64,000 bases of DNA, from contig NZ_JAJBQV010000004.1 of assembly GCF_020539865.1 (NCBI RefSeq), forward strand, positions 1 to 64,000, given 5' to 3'. Position numbers and translations under genes: made by a program. Source of the DNA: Megasphaera elsdenii. GTDB taxonomy: Bacteria > Bacillota > Negativicutes > Veillonellales > Megasphaeraceae. Shown here in pieces: positions 19,618-28,154 of this stretch; the stretch's first letter is position 1; every line of letters begins with the position of its first letter. Below the pieces are notes generated by a model. The model was not told where the DNA came from, did no database searches, and saw only the letters and a list, made by a program, of their open reading frames with translations.

Positions 19618-20643
19618 ATGAGAAGAAGAGTACTTACCTTATGGGATGGCAAGGTCTTCCTGGCCCTGGTCGTTCTCATGGGCTGTATCATCGCAGCTGT
19701 CTCATCATATCAGCACATCTATATGAAAACACCAGACTATGCCGTCTCCCAGGTCATCCGCGCGGTCCGGGCCGGTGATACAGAAACGGTAAACCGTCAC
19801 GTCGATGAAGGAGCCCTGAGCGGCCAGTTCTTCGATGCCCTCGTATCCCATACGTCAGACAGTACGGATGAATCCTTTTTACTGAATATCATCCGCTCCC
19901 CTTTGCGGGCTTCTTTCATCACTACAGCCAACCTGTACCTGAATTGGGGCCTGGCCGGGAATACGGACAATGACGAATATCAAAAAACAGAGACAAACCT
20001 GCGGCGTACCTTGAAGAGCGCCGGTCTTTCCGTCCCTCTGGCAGGCTGGCACCTGAACGGCGCCGACTGGAGCCATGACAATACGGTAAAGCTCTATCTA
20101 TACAATGACCGCCTGGGCGCCACCATCCCCTGTACGGTCACGCTGGAACAGACGCCGTCCCATACCTGGATGATCACAGGCCTGGCCGACCCGGAAGCCT
20201 TCCTCAACGACCTGCGGGAAGTTATGAAGCAGGAGTTGACAGAATACAATAAACCGACTCAGAAAAAAATCGATGCCATCATGACCGTCCGCAACGTGTC
20301 TTCTAAAATCGTCAGCGGCCAGGGCCGTACCTTCCTTCGCCTGAGTTATACCCCGGTCTTCCGCAAGGACCGTACAGACATCGCTGCCGTCAAAGCAGTC
20401 TATACCCTGCGCCGGGACAGCGATAAAGTCGTCCTCTATACATCGCCTCTGCGCCTGTCTACATCAGCGGAAAAGAGGACCTACGAAAGCCAGTTTCTCC
20501 TCAATCCCCTCATCCCGTCACAATACAGCCTGATTCGCTCGCAGACCCTGGACGGCATGACCGGTGAACTCCACATTACGGCTATCACCCTCAAAGACGG
20601 CACCAGCTTCAGCCTCGCCGATACGCTGCCGGACGGGCAGTGA
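19618..20643 (+). CDS. Membrane-anchored protein, DUF2939-like
   Basis: A 341-residue protein with one N-terminal membrane segment (about 12-30) followed by a segment resembling DUF2939 (TPDYAVSQVIRAVRAGDTET then VNRHVDEGALSGQF). The remaining two-thirds is predicted to be extracytoplasmic and beta-rich and is unlike any family I recognise. It is transcribed alone: TATAAT at 19573-19578 and AAGGAAGG before ATG 19618. Function unknown. Confidence 0.8.
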   Translation: MRRRVLTLWDGKVFLALVVLMGCIIAAVSSYQHIYMKTPDYAVSQVIRAVRAGDTETVNRHVDEGALSGQFFDALVSHTSDSTDESFLLNIIRSPLRASFITTANLYLNWGLAGNTDNDEYQKTETNLRRTLKSAGLSVPLAGWHLNGADWSHDNTVKLYLYNDRLGATIPCTVTLEQTPSHTWMITGLADPEAFLNDLREVMKQELTEYNKPTQKKIDAIMTVRNVSSKIVSGQGRTFLRLSYTPVFRKDRTDIAAVKAVYTLRRDSDKVVLYTSPLRLSTSAEKRTYESQFLLNPLIPSQYSLIRSQTLDGMTGELHITAITLKDGTSFSLADTLPDGQ

Positions 20644-20665
20644 AGGGCGCCCATAAGCGGGCGCC

Positions 20666-20729
20666 GTGGTTCGTTTGGCGTGGTTCGTGGTTCGTTTTCC
20701 ATTACGGCAAACGAACCACGGCAAACCGT
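20666..20729. repeat. Dispersed GTGGTTCGT repeat, copy 2, arranged as an inverted pair
   Basis: Three GTGGTTCGT units in direct orientation are followed by the reverse complement (AACGAACCACGG). The segment can therefore fold into a long hairpin. It lies between convergent genes. Confidence 0.75.
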
Positions 20730-20731
20730 GT

Positions 20732-20775
20732 AAAAAAAGAGCTGCCTATAAAGGAGGATTCCCTTATACAGCAGC
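20732..20775 (-). terminator. Terminator of rseC-like copy 2
   Basis: On the minus strand GCTGCTGTATAAGGGA pairs with TCCTTTATAGGCAGC, then TCTTTTTTT. Confidence 0.75.
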
Positions 20776-20810
20776 CCCGCACGGATGGCGCCGTCAGGCG
20801 CCTGTCCTTC

Positions 20811-21233
20811 TTAATTCCCCGAGCAGATTTCGATGATCTTGGGTTTGGAGTTTTCTTCTTTCGACAGGGAGCGGTCGAAGAGCTTGACGCCAACGGCGCC
20901 GATGAGAAAGCCGATGATACCACCGATGACAGCGGTCTGGACGGTGTCGAAGCCCTGCGCCAGGGCCAGGAAATGACCGGCAAAGGCACCGGCAGCACAG
21001 ACCAGTAAAGGCATGACGAAACAGATGAAAGCGCCGATGACGATGTTGACATCGCGGAATTCAAATTTGACATGCTGGCCGACTTTGACACCTAACGGGT
21101 CGACAGCGGTAACAACGATGTTTTCAGCCCCTTCGCAGGCACCGCAGGCGATGCAGTCGGAATGGCGGCCGACCTTGATTTCGGCCGTGCCTTTTTCTTT
21201 TATAGAGATAATCGTACCTTCTTCAATTTTCAT
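20811..21233 (-). CDS. SoxR-reducing system / RseC-MucC family protein (copy 2)
   Basis: A 140-residue paralogue of the protein at 10146-10586. It has a fuller cysteine motif (CIACGACEGAEN), two membrane helices (about 66-86 and 92-113), and a positively charged tail (KLFDRSLSKEENSKP). Both copies are monocistronic, share the TTGAT-17-TATAAT promoter with extended -10, and have the same length and topology, indicating gene duplication. No Rnf or sigma-E locus is visible nearby, so their partner is unknown. Confidence 0.85.
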   Translation of the reverse strand: MKIEEGTIISIKEKGTAEIKVGRHSDCIACGACEGAENIVVTAVDPLGVKVGQHVKFEFRDVNIVIGAFICFVMPLLVCAAGAFAGHFLALAQGFDTVQTAVIGGIIGFLIGAVGVKLFDRSLSKEENSKPKIIEICSGN

Positions 21234-21256
21234 AGGAATCCCTTCTTTCTGAGCCT

Positions 21257-21285
21257 ATTATAGCATGGCCTTTTCATTCAATCAA
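21257..21285 (-). promoter_or_regulatory. Promoter of rseC-like copy 2
   Basis: TTGATT, 17-bp spacer, TATAAT with TGC immediately upstream of the -10 on the minus strand, matching the copy-1 promoter. Confidence 0.7.
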
Positions 21286-21345
21286 TACTATTTTCGTGTA
21301 GTTTCAAACATCATCCCCTTTGCGGTTTGCCCTGTCATTCCATAG

Positions 21346-21372
21346 CGGTCGCCCCACGTGGGCGCCCCTACC
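21346..21372. repeat. GC-rich intergenic palindrome, copy 2
   Basis: GGTCGCCCCACGTGGGCGCC followed by CCTACC, centred on CACGTG like the copies at 10729 and 43190. Confidence 0.7.
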
Positions 21373-21438
21373 GGCCTTATGTCATACGCCTTTTCCTTCC
21401 ATCATACGATTTTCGTGCAGTTTATAGTCGTTCGTCGT

Positions 21439-21473
21439 AAAAAAGGCGCTGTCCCATGAAGACAGCGCCTTTT
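21439..21473 (-). terminator. Terminator after galU
   Basis: AAAAGGCGCTGTC.CCATGAA.GACAGCGCCTTTT. The 34-base hairpin is identical in sequence to that at 35081-35116. Confidence 0.85.
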
Positions 21474-21593
21474 AGAGTTTTAAGTTTACAGTCTACAAAC
21501 CACATCCGTACTACAAACGATAACGTTATTACACAGGATGCACGCAGTCCGCCCATCCTCTGATGTCCATTCCAGGACAGTCTCTACGAACCA

Positions 21594-22466
21594 CTAATCC
21601 CTAACTACGTCTTTCAGGAATTGGCGGAACGGGCCGGCCAAGTCCGGCCGGCGCAACGCGTATTCGACGTTCGCTTTGAGAAATCCCAATTTGTCGCCGA
21701 CGTCGTAGCGCTTGCCTTCAAAGCAATAGGCATAGACGGCTTCGCGACTGGCCATGGTCTGTAAGGCATCAGTGAGCTGGATTTCTCCGCCCTTTCCCGG
21801 CTGCGTATGGGATAGGACTTCAAAGATGTCCGGCGTAACGATATAGCGGCCAAGGACGGCCGTCCGGCTCGGCGCCTCTTCGATGGCAGGCTTTTCGACG
21901 ACGCGGTTGACTTTCAAGATGCCCTTCCCTTCGACAGGCGTCCCTTGGACGATGCCATAAGATGATACTTTTTCCCGTGCCACTTCCTGGCAGCCCAGGA
22001 TAGTCGCATCGAGGTCGTTATATAAATCGATCATCTGGCGTAAGGCCGGATTAGTTTCATTGTAGACGACATCGTCGCCAAGAAGGATGGCAAAGGGTTC
22101 ATCGGCAATAAAGGATTGGGCGCAGAGGACGGCGTCACCCAACCCCCGCATATGTTTCTGCCGGATGTAATGGATATTGATTTCAGAAATGCTGCGGACC
22201 ATATTCAAAAGCCCCATCTTATGACTTTCTTCCAAGTGCAGTTCCAGGCCCGGATTGGTATCGAAATGGTCTTCAATGGCCCGTTTAGCATGACCGCTGA
22301 TGATAAGGATTTCTTCGATGCCGCTCTGCAGGGCTTCTTCGACGATATACTGAATCGTCGGTTTATCGACGATAGGCAGCATTTCTTTCGGTGTCGCCTT
22401 CGTCGCCGGCAGGAAACGGGTACCGAAACCGGCCGCTGGGATGACGGCTTTACGGATTTTTTTCAT
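21594..22466 (-). CDS. galU: UTP-glucose-1-phosphate uridylyltransferase
   Basis: Makes UDP-glucose for cell-envelope polysaccharides. The 290-residue protein begins with the nucleotidyltransferase loop PAAGFGTRFLPATKATPKEM and continues with MLPIVDKPTIQYIVEEA, FAILLGDDVV, and SYGIVQG, all normal for GalU. AAGGAG precedes ATG 22466. It lies 11 bases downstream of the 747-residue membrane protein, suggesting co-transcription. Confidence 0.96.
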   Translation of the reverse strand: MKKIRKAVIPAAGFGTRFLPATKATPKEMLPIVDKPTIQYIVEEALQSGIEEILIISGHAKRAIEDHFDTNPGLELHLEESHKMGLLNMVRSISEINIHYIRQKHMRGLGDAVLCAQSFIADEPFAILLGDDVVYNETNPALRQMIDLYNDLDATILGCQEVAREKVSSYGIVQGTPVEGKGILKVNRVVEKPAIEEAPSRTAVLGRYIVTPDIFEVLSHTQPGKGGEIQLTDALQTMASREAVYAYCFEGKRYDVGDKLGFLKANVEYALRRPDLAGPFRQFLKDVVRD

Positions 22467-22477
22467 AATCAGGCTCC

Positions 22478-24721
22478 TTATTCAAACCAACGGGACAAAT
22501 CGAATTCTTCGCCAATGATTTCCTTGACGAACCCCTGAGCTAAGTACAAGCCCAGGAGGGACAGCGTCGATACACGAAGGAGCGAGCTATCCCAGATATC
22601 GCCGAGGTCAGCCAATACCGGCGAAATATCTTCCATAATGTCCAAAGCTTCTTCGCCGCTGAAGTTGGCCGGGCGCTTCTTGGCCAGACGCAGGATATGG
22701 TCCTGCATGTTGCGGTCGTTGATGCCGGTCATGCGGAAGAAGCGCTTGGCCATGCTTTCATCGACCATGGCCAGTTTGACCAACGGTGAATTGAAGGACG
22801 GGACAATGAATTCATCAGGAATCCGCTTGCCCTTGAGAGCTTTGCGCAATTCTTCTTCTGTAAAGCCACGGTAACGGAACAACAGCGGATACGAATCAGA
22901 CAGGATTTCGGCAAAATGCGTTTCCTTCGCTTCAAAAGCCGTGCAATGCAGGTAATCGAGCTGCTGGTAATAAGGCCGTTCTGTCGGGAAGCCATCCAGG
23001 AAGGGATAGACATACTTGTCGATGTAGCGGCAGAACGAATCCTTGTCGACATTATTGGAGTTGCGCGAATACAGGAACAGTAAGAGAATCGCCAAAATCT
23101 GGTAATGGCCCTGTGTCAAATAAGGCATGACCTTTAAGGCGTCGATGGCGACCAAGTGGCGCGTCGAAATGGGCGAGCAGTGGACGATATCATAAAAAGC
23201 CTGAAGGGCTATGGTGCCGACATAGTCGTCGGGATGAGCGGCATAGGCTTTCTGGACGTTCTGCAGGGCTTCCTGAACGATGAGCGGTGCCAGGGCCTGC
23301 TGCCGTTCGGCATCGCTCTGGCAGCCGATCTGGTCGAAGGCCGCCGACGTGATGTATTCTGTCTGCTGCTGCAGTTCTGGCGAAACGACGCCATACTGGC
23401 GCAGGAAATGAGCGACGCACTGGCGGACGACGGGAGAATCAACGGTGCTTTCCGATTCCCAAACGGACGCATAGTGTGGCGCACTGCCCAAGGACGGATT
23501 GCGCGTATCGGTCCCGGACGTATTGGAATCCCATGACGTCTGGGACGGTTTGACGACCGGTGCCGGTTTGACGACAGGCGTCGCTTTTTCCTGGGATTTA
23601 TGGGCCCGAATGGGCGGCATGACCATCGTTTCTTCCGGAACGGCTTTCTTCTTAGCCATCATAGCCGTATCGATGTGGATTGGTTCCATACGCTGAGTCT
23701 GTTCCAGCTGCGAAGCGACGGCTTTCATGCTTTCGCTGACGACAGGGCCTTCCATGACCCGCGTCGCATCAGATATGACCTTTTTCTTGCCAACTGCCGA
23801 GGCTTTGGCTGCGACAGCCGTCTGGCCAGCGGCTTTCGCCGTTTCGGCCATGACATCGCGGACGATGTGCTTGCGGTGCGTATCTTTCGGTGTTTCTGTT
23901 CCAGACGATGGTGGTTCAGCTGCAGGGGCAGCCTTTTTCTTTACGACCGGAGCAGCAGGACCACCATCTTTAGCGGCCAAGTCAGCTGAGACGATGGCAG
24001 CCATATCAGCCAGTGGCGGCTTGTCTTCTTCGGTCTGAGCCACTTCTTCAGCCCAACGCGCCCGTTCTTCCCGTCGGGCATCGGCTTCCTTAGCCGCAGC
24101 CGCTTCGCGGCGAGCCTGTTCGCGCCGTTCCCGGTTGCGGGCCAACTGCTGTTCCTGCGCTTCTTTTTCCTGTTCAGCCTGGCGTTGACGGGCCCGTTTG
24201 GCTTCTTCTTCGCGAGCCTTATAGGCAGCGGCTTCTTCTTTATCAACCTTTTCCATGGCTTCCAGAATTTCATCGCGGGACAAGACGCGTGTCGCATCGA
24301 GATCATCCGCATTGGGTCCCTTACGGACTGGGGCTTCCTGGGCCTTCGGCGCTTCTTTATAGACGATTTTGCCATTGCGGCGGACAGCTTCGCCCTTCGT
24401 CGTGACAAAGGCCGTTTCTGACGGATGTTCCCGCCGTTCGCCCAAGGTCATTTTCGGGACTTGCGGCAGAGGGGCTGTTTCTTCGTCGTCCGCTTCTTTC
24501 GGTAATTGTCTGGCATGCTTAACTGTTGCCGGGCTGCGGTGCTGGACCCTGCGCAGCGGCTGCGGCTCGCTGTCGTAGCGCATCTTCGTCTTCGTGTTCC
24601 CTTTCTTCTCCGTTTGGGGACTACTCTCGGAGTGTCCTCCGCCGGAATACATAATATAACAAATTACAAAAAAGACGATTGCTATGCCCGCTATGATAGC
24701 ATACGGCAAAAAGTTTGTCAT
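22478..24721 (-). CDS. Large membrane-anchored protein of unknown function
   Basis: A 747-residue protein in three parts. Residues about 5-26 form a single membrane helix. Residues 30-430 are low-complexity: proline/lysine-rich, then a long Ala/Arg/Glu coiled-coil stretch (about 150-240, with EEEAKRARQRQAEQEKEAQE). From about 430 to the end is a folded all-helical domain (FLRQYGVVSPELQQQTEYIT, HPDDYVGTIALQAFYDIV, FRMTGINDRNMQDHIL). I do not recognise this domain; it may be a family largely confined to Veillonellales (a Vpar_1526-type annotation is possible but unverified). The topology suggests a cytosolic helical sensor or scaffold tethered by a flexible arm. galU follows at 11 bases. Confidence 0.8.
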   Translation of the reverse strand: MTNFLPYAIIAGIAIVFFVICYIMYSGGGHSESSPQTEKKGNTKTKMRYDSEPQPLRRVQHRSPATVKHARQLPKEADDEETAPLPQVPKMTLGERREHPSETAFVTTKGEAVRRNGKIVYKEAPKAQEAPVRKGPNADDLDATRVLSRDEILEAMEKVDKEEAAAYKAREEEAKRARQRQAEQEKEAQEQQLARNRERREQARREAAAAKEADARREERARWAEEVAQTEEDKPPLADMAAIVSADLAAKDGGPAAPVVKKKAAPAAEPPSSGTETPKDTHRKHIVRDVMAETAKAAGQTAVAAKASAVGKKKVISDATRVMEGPVVSESMKAVASQLEQTQRMEPIHIDTAMMAKKKAVPEETMVMPPIRAHKSQEKATPVVKPAPVVKPSQTSWDSNTSGTDTRNPSLGSAPHYASVWESESTVDSPVVRQCVAHFLRQYGVVSPELQQQTEYITSAAFDQIGCQSDAERQQALAPLIVQEALQNVQKAYAAHPDDYVGTIALQAFYDIVHCSPISTRHLVAIDALKVMPYLTQGHYQILAILLLFLYSRNSNNVDKDSFCRYIDKYVYPFLDGFPTERPYYQQLDYLHCTAFEAKETHFAEILSDSYPLLFRYRGFTEEELRKALKGKRIPDEFIVPSFNSPLVKLAMVDESMAKRFFRMTGINDRNMQDHILRLAKKRPANFSGEEALDIMEDISPVLADLGDIWDSSLLRVSTLSLLGLYLAQGFVKEIIGEEFDLSRWFE

Positions 24722-24866
24722 GTCATCCTCTCCTCTATTTTATCAAACTTCTTTCCCCATTGTAGCATAAGATGGCGTCATGAGCTACTCCCTATTGCCG
24801 ATTAATTGCCGCTTTCGTATAATAAAAGGGTAACCTGATTTTTTGTCTTTCAAAGGAGTCCTTTCT

Positions 24867-25517
24867 ATGAAAAAATATAAAGCCATCGTCTTCGATATGG
24901 ACGGTACTGTCCTGGATACGCTGGACGAATTGACGAAAAGCTTGAACTATGTTTTCGCCCGCCACGGCTTGCCTTCTATGACGCAAAAAGCCATCCGGCC
25001 CTGCCTTGGCTTCGGCTACGACGGTTTCATCGACAAAGCTGCCCCAGACGCGCCGGAAGACTTGCGGCGGACGATGACGGAAGAATTTATCGCCTACTAC
25101 AGCGCCCATTGCCAGACGACGACCTTCCCCTACGCAGGCATTCCCCAAGTCCTGAGCCGGCTCAAGGCGGCCGGCTACCATATGGCCATCGTCTCCAACA
25201 AAGGCCAGGGCGCCGTTTCTGAACTGCACGATGAATATTTTAAGAACTATGTCGACTTTTCTTTAGGGGAAACGCCGATGTACCGCAAAAAGCCGGCACC
25301 GGACATGGTATGGGAAGCCCTGAAGCGTCTGGGCTGTAGCAAAGACGACGCTATCTACGTTGGCGACTCGGAAGTCGACAAAGAAACGTCCGATAACGCC
25401 GACCTCGACGTGGCCCTCGTCACGTGGGGTTTCCGCGACCGGGACTTCCTCCAGTCCCTCCAACCGACGTACCTCGTCGACACCCGAGAAGAACTGGGTG
25501 CACTTTTCGGCGTTTAG
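24867..25517 (+). CDS. HAD-superfamily phosphatase (phosphoglycolate phosphatase-like)
   Basis: A 216-residue HAD subfamily IA hydrolase. Motif I is FDMDGTVLDTLDEL with the nucleophile Asp10; motif II is in MAIVSNKG; motif III Lys and motif IV IYVGDSEVDKETSDNA follow. Cap domain residues 20-85. Substrate uncertain; phosphoglycolate phosphatase or pyrophosphatase are typical for this subfamily. AAAGGAG precedes ATG 24867. Confidence 0.9.
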   Translation: MKKYKAIVFDMDGTVLDTLDELTKSLNYVFARHGLPSMTQKAIRPCLGFGYDGFIDKAAPDAPEDLRRTMTEEFIAYYSAHCQTTTFPYAGIPQVLSRLKAAGYHMAIVSNKGQGAVSELHDEYFKNYVDFSLGETPMYRKKPAPDMVWEALKRLGCSKDDAIYVGDSEVDKETSDNADLDVALVTWGFRDRDFLQSLQPTYLVDTREELGALFGV

Positions 25518-25590
25518 GCGCCTGCAGCACCGTAGACCTTTTGCCGTGGTTCGAAGGCTTCGTCGGCGCTGCTAACAATAAACAAACGGA

Positions 25591-25736
25591 CTCACTAGCG
25601 CATCGCTCCTATAGAACCCCTCAGTCAGCTATGCTGACACCTCCCCTTCACGGGAGAGCCAGGAAAGCCTCCCCTGCGAAGGGGAGGTGACCCAAAAAGG
25701 CCGGAGAGGTTCCTCACAGGGCGATGCGTTAGCGAG
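25591..25736. repeat. MITE-like element with 16-bp terminal inverted repeats
   Basis: CTCACTAGCGCATCGC at 25591-25606 and GCGATGCGTTAGCGAG at 25721-25736 are inverted repeats with 14 of 16 matches. The interior has nested stems (CAGTCAGCTATGCTGAC; CCTCCCC..GGGGAGG). It has no coding capacity. Part of it resembles 43052-43110. Confidence 0.65.
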
Positions 25737-25770
25737 CCCGTTTTTCATCACAGCAAACTTCAAACACCCA

Positions 25771-26976
25771 TCACTTCATCACGTCGTTTTGTACAGATGT
25801 GATAGCGCTCGACGTGGTATCGTCGAGGAGTTTGGAATAGAGCTGTTTCGTGTCTTTTTTCATATCTTTTTCCGTCGTGCTGACAGTTTCTACCGTTTCT
25901 TCGGCCTTGCCGGCTACCTGGACGATAGGCGTTTTGCCGGCAATAGGCGCTGTTTCCAAGCGGACCCGCCCTGTGCCAACGCGTTTGGCCAGTTCAGCCA
26001 GTGTCGCTTGGCTGACGGGATGGCGGACGGTGAGGACGACTTGTTCATTGACGTAGTCCGGCAAGGCACCGACGTAATTCTGAACGCCTTCGCTATCGAC
26101 GACGCAATGAATAGCTTTCGTCATGAGTTGACTATAATCGCTATGGCTCAAGGATACGCGGCGTATCTTGATGGCCTGCGGTTTAGCTACATCCGTGTCG
26201 ATGCGCTGCTTCAAGTATTTGCTGGGAGCCCCTTTAATGCCTAGGACCAGGGTATCACCATCCCAATACATCGTACCGCTGCGGAAATAGATTGGCACTG
26301 AACCGTATTCGGCGTTAATCACCTTGATGAGCTGCGATTCGACCTGAACATGAGAGGTATACTCCCCGTCGGAGTGCATGAGACGGTAAAATACCTGGGC
26401 TGCATCGGCCCGGGTCATGCCTTCTTTGGGATGGAAATAATTATCTGCCGGCACCATGATGTTCTTGCTGTGCAAGACGTCGATGGTCTGGGCATAGGCC
26501 GGCGTAATCGACGCGGCATCGGCATAAGGCTTGACGGCCTTGTCCGGGTCGGCCAGATGATTATACTTCAAGTACCGATAGATGACGTCGGCAAATTCTT
26601 CGCGGCTCACCGGTTCTTCAGGATGGAAATTCCCATCCTCATAACCTGCCAGGATACCCTGGGCGGCGACGCTTTTCATGGCATCACCGGCTGTGCCGGA
26701 CGGGATATCGCGAGCACTAGCCGCTTCCACCGGTGCCAAGGGGATATTGGCCGCCGAGTTATAGAGCAGCTGGGCCAAATCACCGCGGGTCAAGACCCGG
26801 TTGGGTTCAAAGGAATCCCCTGTAATGAAAGTCAGGCACTGCGTATCATAGAGGTAATCGACAGCCGCGCGGTCGGTCAGGCTGCCTAGGTCCGTATAAG
26901 GAGCATCGGCCGAAACGGCACTGACGGACAAGATGGCCGCAGCTGCCAAGATGGCAGCGATTTTGTTCCGTACCAT
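25771..26976 (-). CDS. SLH-domain cell-surface protein (copy 2 of a tandem pair)
   Basis: A 401-residue exported protein: N-terminal signal peptide (AAILAAAAILSVSAVSA), then about three S-layer homology repeats (residues about 25-215; for example FITGDSFEPNRVLTRGDLAQ, GYEDGNFHPEEPVSREEFAD, FHPKEGMTRADAAQVFYRL). In Negativicutes SLH domains anchor envelope proteins to polyamine-modified peptidoglycan. Residues 225-360 resemble the C-terminal domain of the neighbour (GTMYWDGDTLVLGIK, PDYVNEQVVLTV). A threonine/lysine-rich tail follows. GAGGAGG precedes ATG 26976. Confidence 0.88.
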   Translation of the reverse strand: MVRNKIAAILAAAAILSVSAVSADAPYTDLGSLTDRAAVDYLYDTQCLTFITGDSFEPNRVLTRGDLAQLLYNSAANIPLAPVEAASARDIPSGTAGDAMKSVAAQGILAGYEDGNFHPEEPVSREEFADVIYRYLKYNHLADPDKAVKPYADAASITPAYAQTIDVLHSKNIMVPADNYFHPKEGMTRADAAQVFYRLMHSDGEYTSHVQVESQLIKVINAEYGSVPIYFRSGTMYWDGDTLVLGIKGAPSKYLKQRIDTDVAKPQAIKIRRVSLSHSDYSQLMTKAIHCVVDSEGVQNYVGALPDYVNEQVVLTVRHPVSQATLAELAKRVGTGRVRLETAPIAGKTPIVQVAGKAEETVETVSTTEKDMKKDTKQLYSKLLDDTTSSAITSVQNDVMK

Positions 26977-26997
26977 GGAAATCCTCCTCTGCTGCGA

Positions 26998-28026
26998 TTA
27001 CTGAATGACGATGCGAAGGGCACTGCCCAGGGCTTTATCGAGGTTGTTCTGCGTTTCTTTAGAAATGGAGCTGACCGTGAGAACCACTTTTTCATTAAGG
27101 TAATCCGGTTCCGTCGCGACGGTGGCATTCGTCGCTTCCGTAGCCTTGTAAATCTTTTCGGCCTGGGACATGAAGTTCTTATAGTCGTCATAGCTATACG
27201 TCGATTTCTGGACATAAATCGATTCAGCCGGGATATCTTTGTCAGCAGCAATAGCATCAGCCAGTTTCTGTTTATTCTTCGGATCTTTGACGCCGATATG
27301 GAGCTTGTCGCCCTGCCAGTACATGATGCCATCAGCCGCAAAGGCTTTGACCGAGCCGTAAACGTCTTTGATGTCTTTGAAGGCTTTGGCTTCCAGGCCG
27401 TCCTGGCTCTGTGTCGTTTCCTTGACGCCGGTCAAGATGCGGTAGAGGACGTTGACCGCTTCACCGCGGGTGACGTACTGTTTCGGGTTGAACATGTTGT
27501 AATTACTGCCTTTCATATAGCCCGCAGCGGCCAGGGCATCAACGGCTTGACGGGCCCAACTGGAAATTTTAGCTTCGTCAGCATAGGGAGCTGCCCCTTC
27601 AAGGGTGCTCATGCCCTTATAGGTCATATAGTTGTAGGCAATGACGGCGAATTCTTCACGGGTGATTTTCTGTTCTGGTTTGAATGTGCCGTTGCTATAG
27701 CCGCTCATAATCTGCTTGTCGACCAGCGAGGCAATAGCCCGTTCGGACCAGCGGCCTTTAACATCGCTGAAGTTAGTCGTCTTGACTTTCGATTCTTCAC
27801 CGATCATGTTGTTGATGATGGCAGCTGCCCCTTCACGGGTAATGTCTTCGTTCGGGCGGAATTGGCCATTCGTGCCGCTGATGTAGTGCTGGTTATAAAA
27901 ATACTGGATAGCGTCTTTACCCCAATAATTGCTGATATCCGTAATCCCCGTCGATGCGGCAAAAGCCGACGTGCCGAGGGCGGCTGTCAGGGCCGTAAGG
28001 ACCATCAATTTTTTGTACTTGTTCAT
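26998..28026 (-). CDS. SLH-domain cell-surface protein (copy 1 of a tandem pair)
   Basis: A 342-residue exported protein with signal peptide (MVLTALTAALGTSAFA) and three SLH repeats (about 30-205; GTNGQFRPNEDITREGAAAI, GYSNGTFKPEQKITREEFAV, NMFNPKQYVTRGEAVNVLYR). Residues 225-342 form an uncharacterised domain shared with the downstream protein: GIMYWQGDKLHIGVKDPK, YSYDDYKNFMSQAEK and PDYLNEKVVLTV. First gene of a two-gene operon (21-base gap). Precise function unknown. Confidence 0.9.
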   Translation of the reverse strand: MNKYKKLMVLTALTAALGTSAFAASTGITDISNYWGKDAIQYFYNQHYISGTNGQFRPNEDITREGAAAIINNMIGEESKVKTTNFSDVKGRWSERAIASLVDKQIMSGYSNGTFKPEQKITREEFAVIAYNYMTYKGMSTLEGAAPYADEAKISSWARQAVDALAAAGYMKGSNYNMFNPKQYVTRGEAVNVLYRILTGVKETTQSQDGLEAKAFKDIKDVYGSVKAFAADGIMYWQGDKLHIGVKDPKNKQKLADAIAADKDIPAESIYVQKSTYSYDDYKNFMSQAEKIYKATEATNATVATEPDYLNEKVVLTVSSISKETQNNLDKALGSALRIVIQ

Positions 28027-28154
28027 GATTCATTCGCTCCTATCTATATCAGTGTCGTAAAGGATACATGGATTGCATACCTATGTTTCATATCTTATTT
28101 ATTTTATCACACCCCGCCCTATTAGGGAAGGCATAGAACCGTGATTTGCCAGTC

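Larger units (their letters stand above)
21234..21593. other. Non-coding gap between rseC-like copy 2 and galU
   Basis: 360 bases without a gene. It holds the copy-2 promoter (21257-21285), a GC-rich palindrome (21346-21372), the galU terminator (21439-21473) and about 110 bases with no recognisable feature. Confidence 0.8.
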
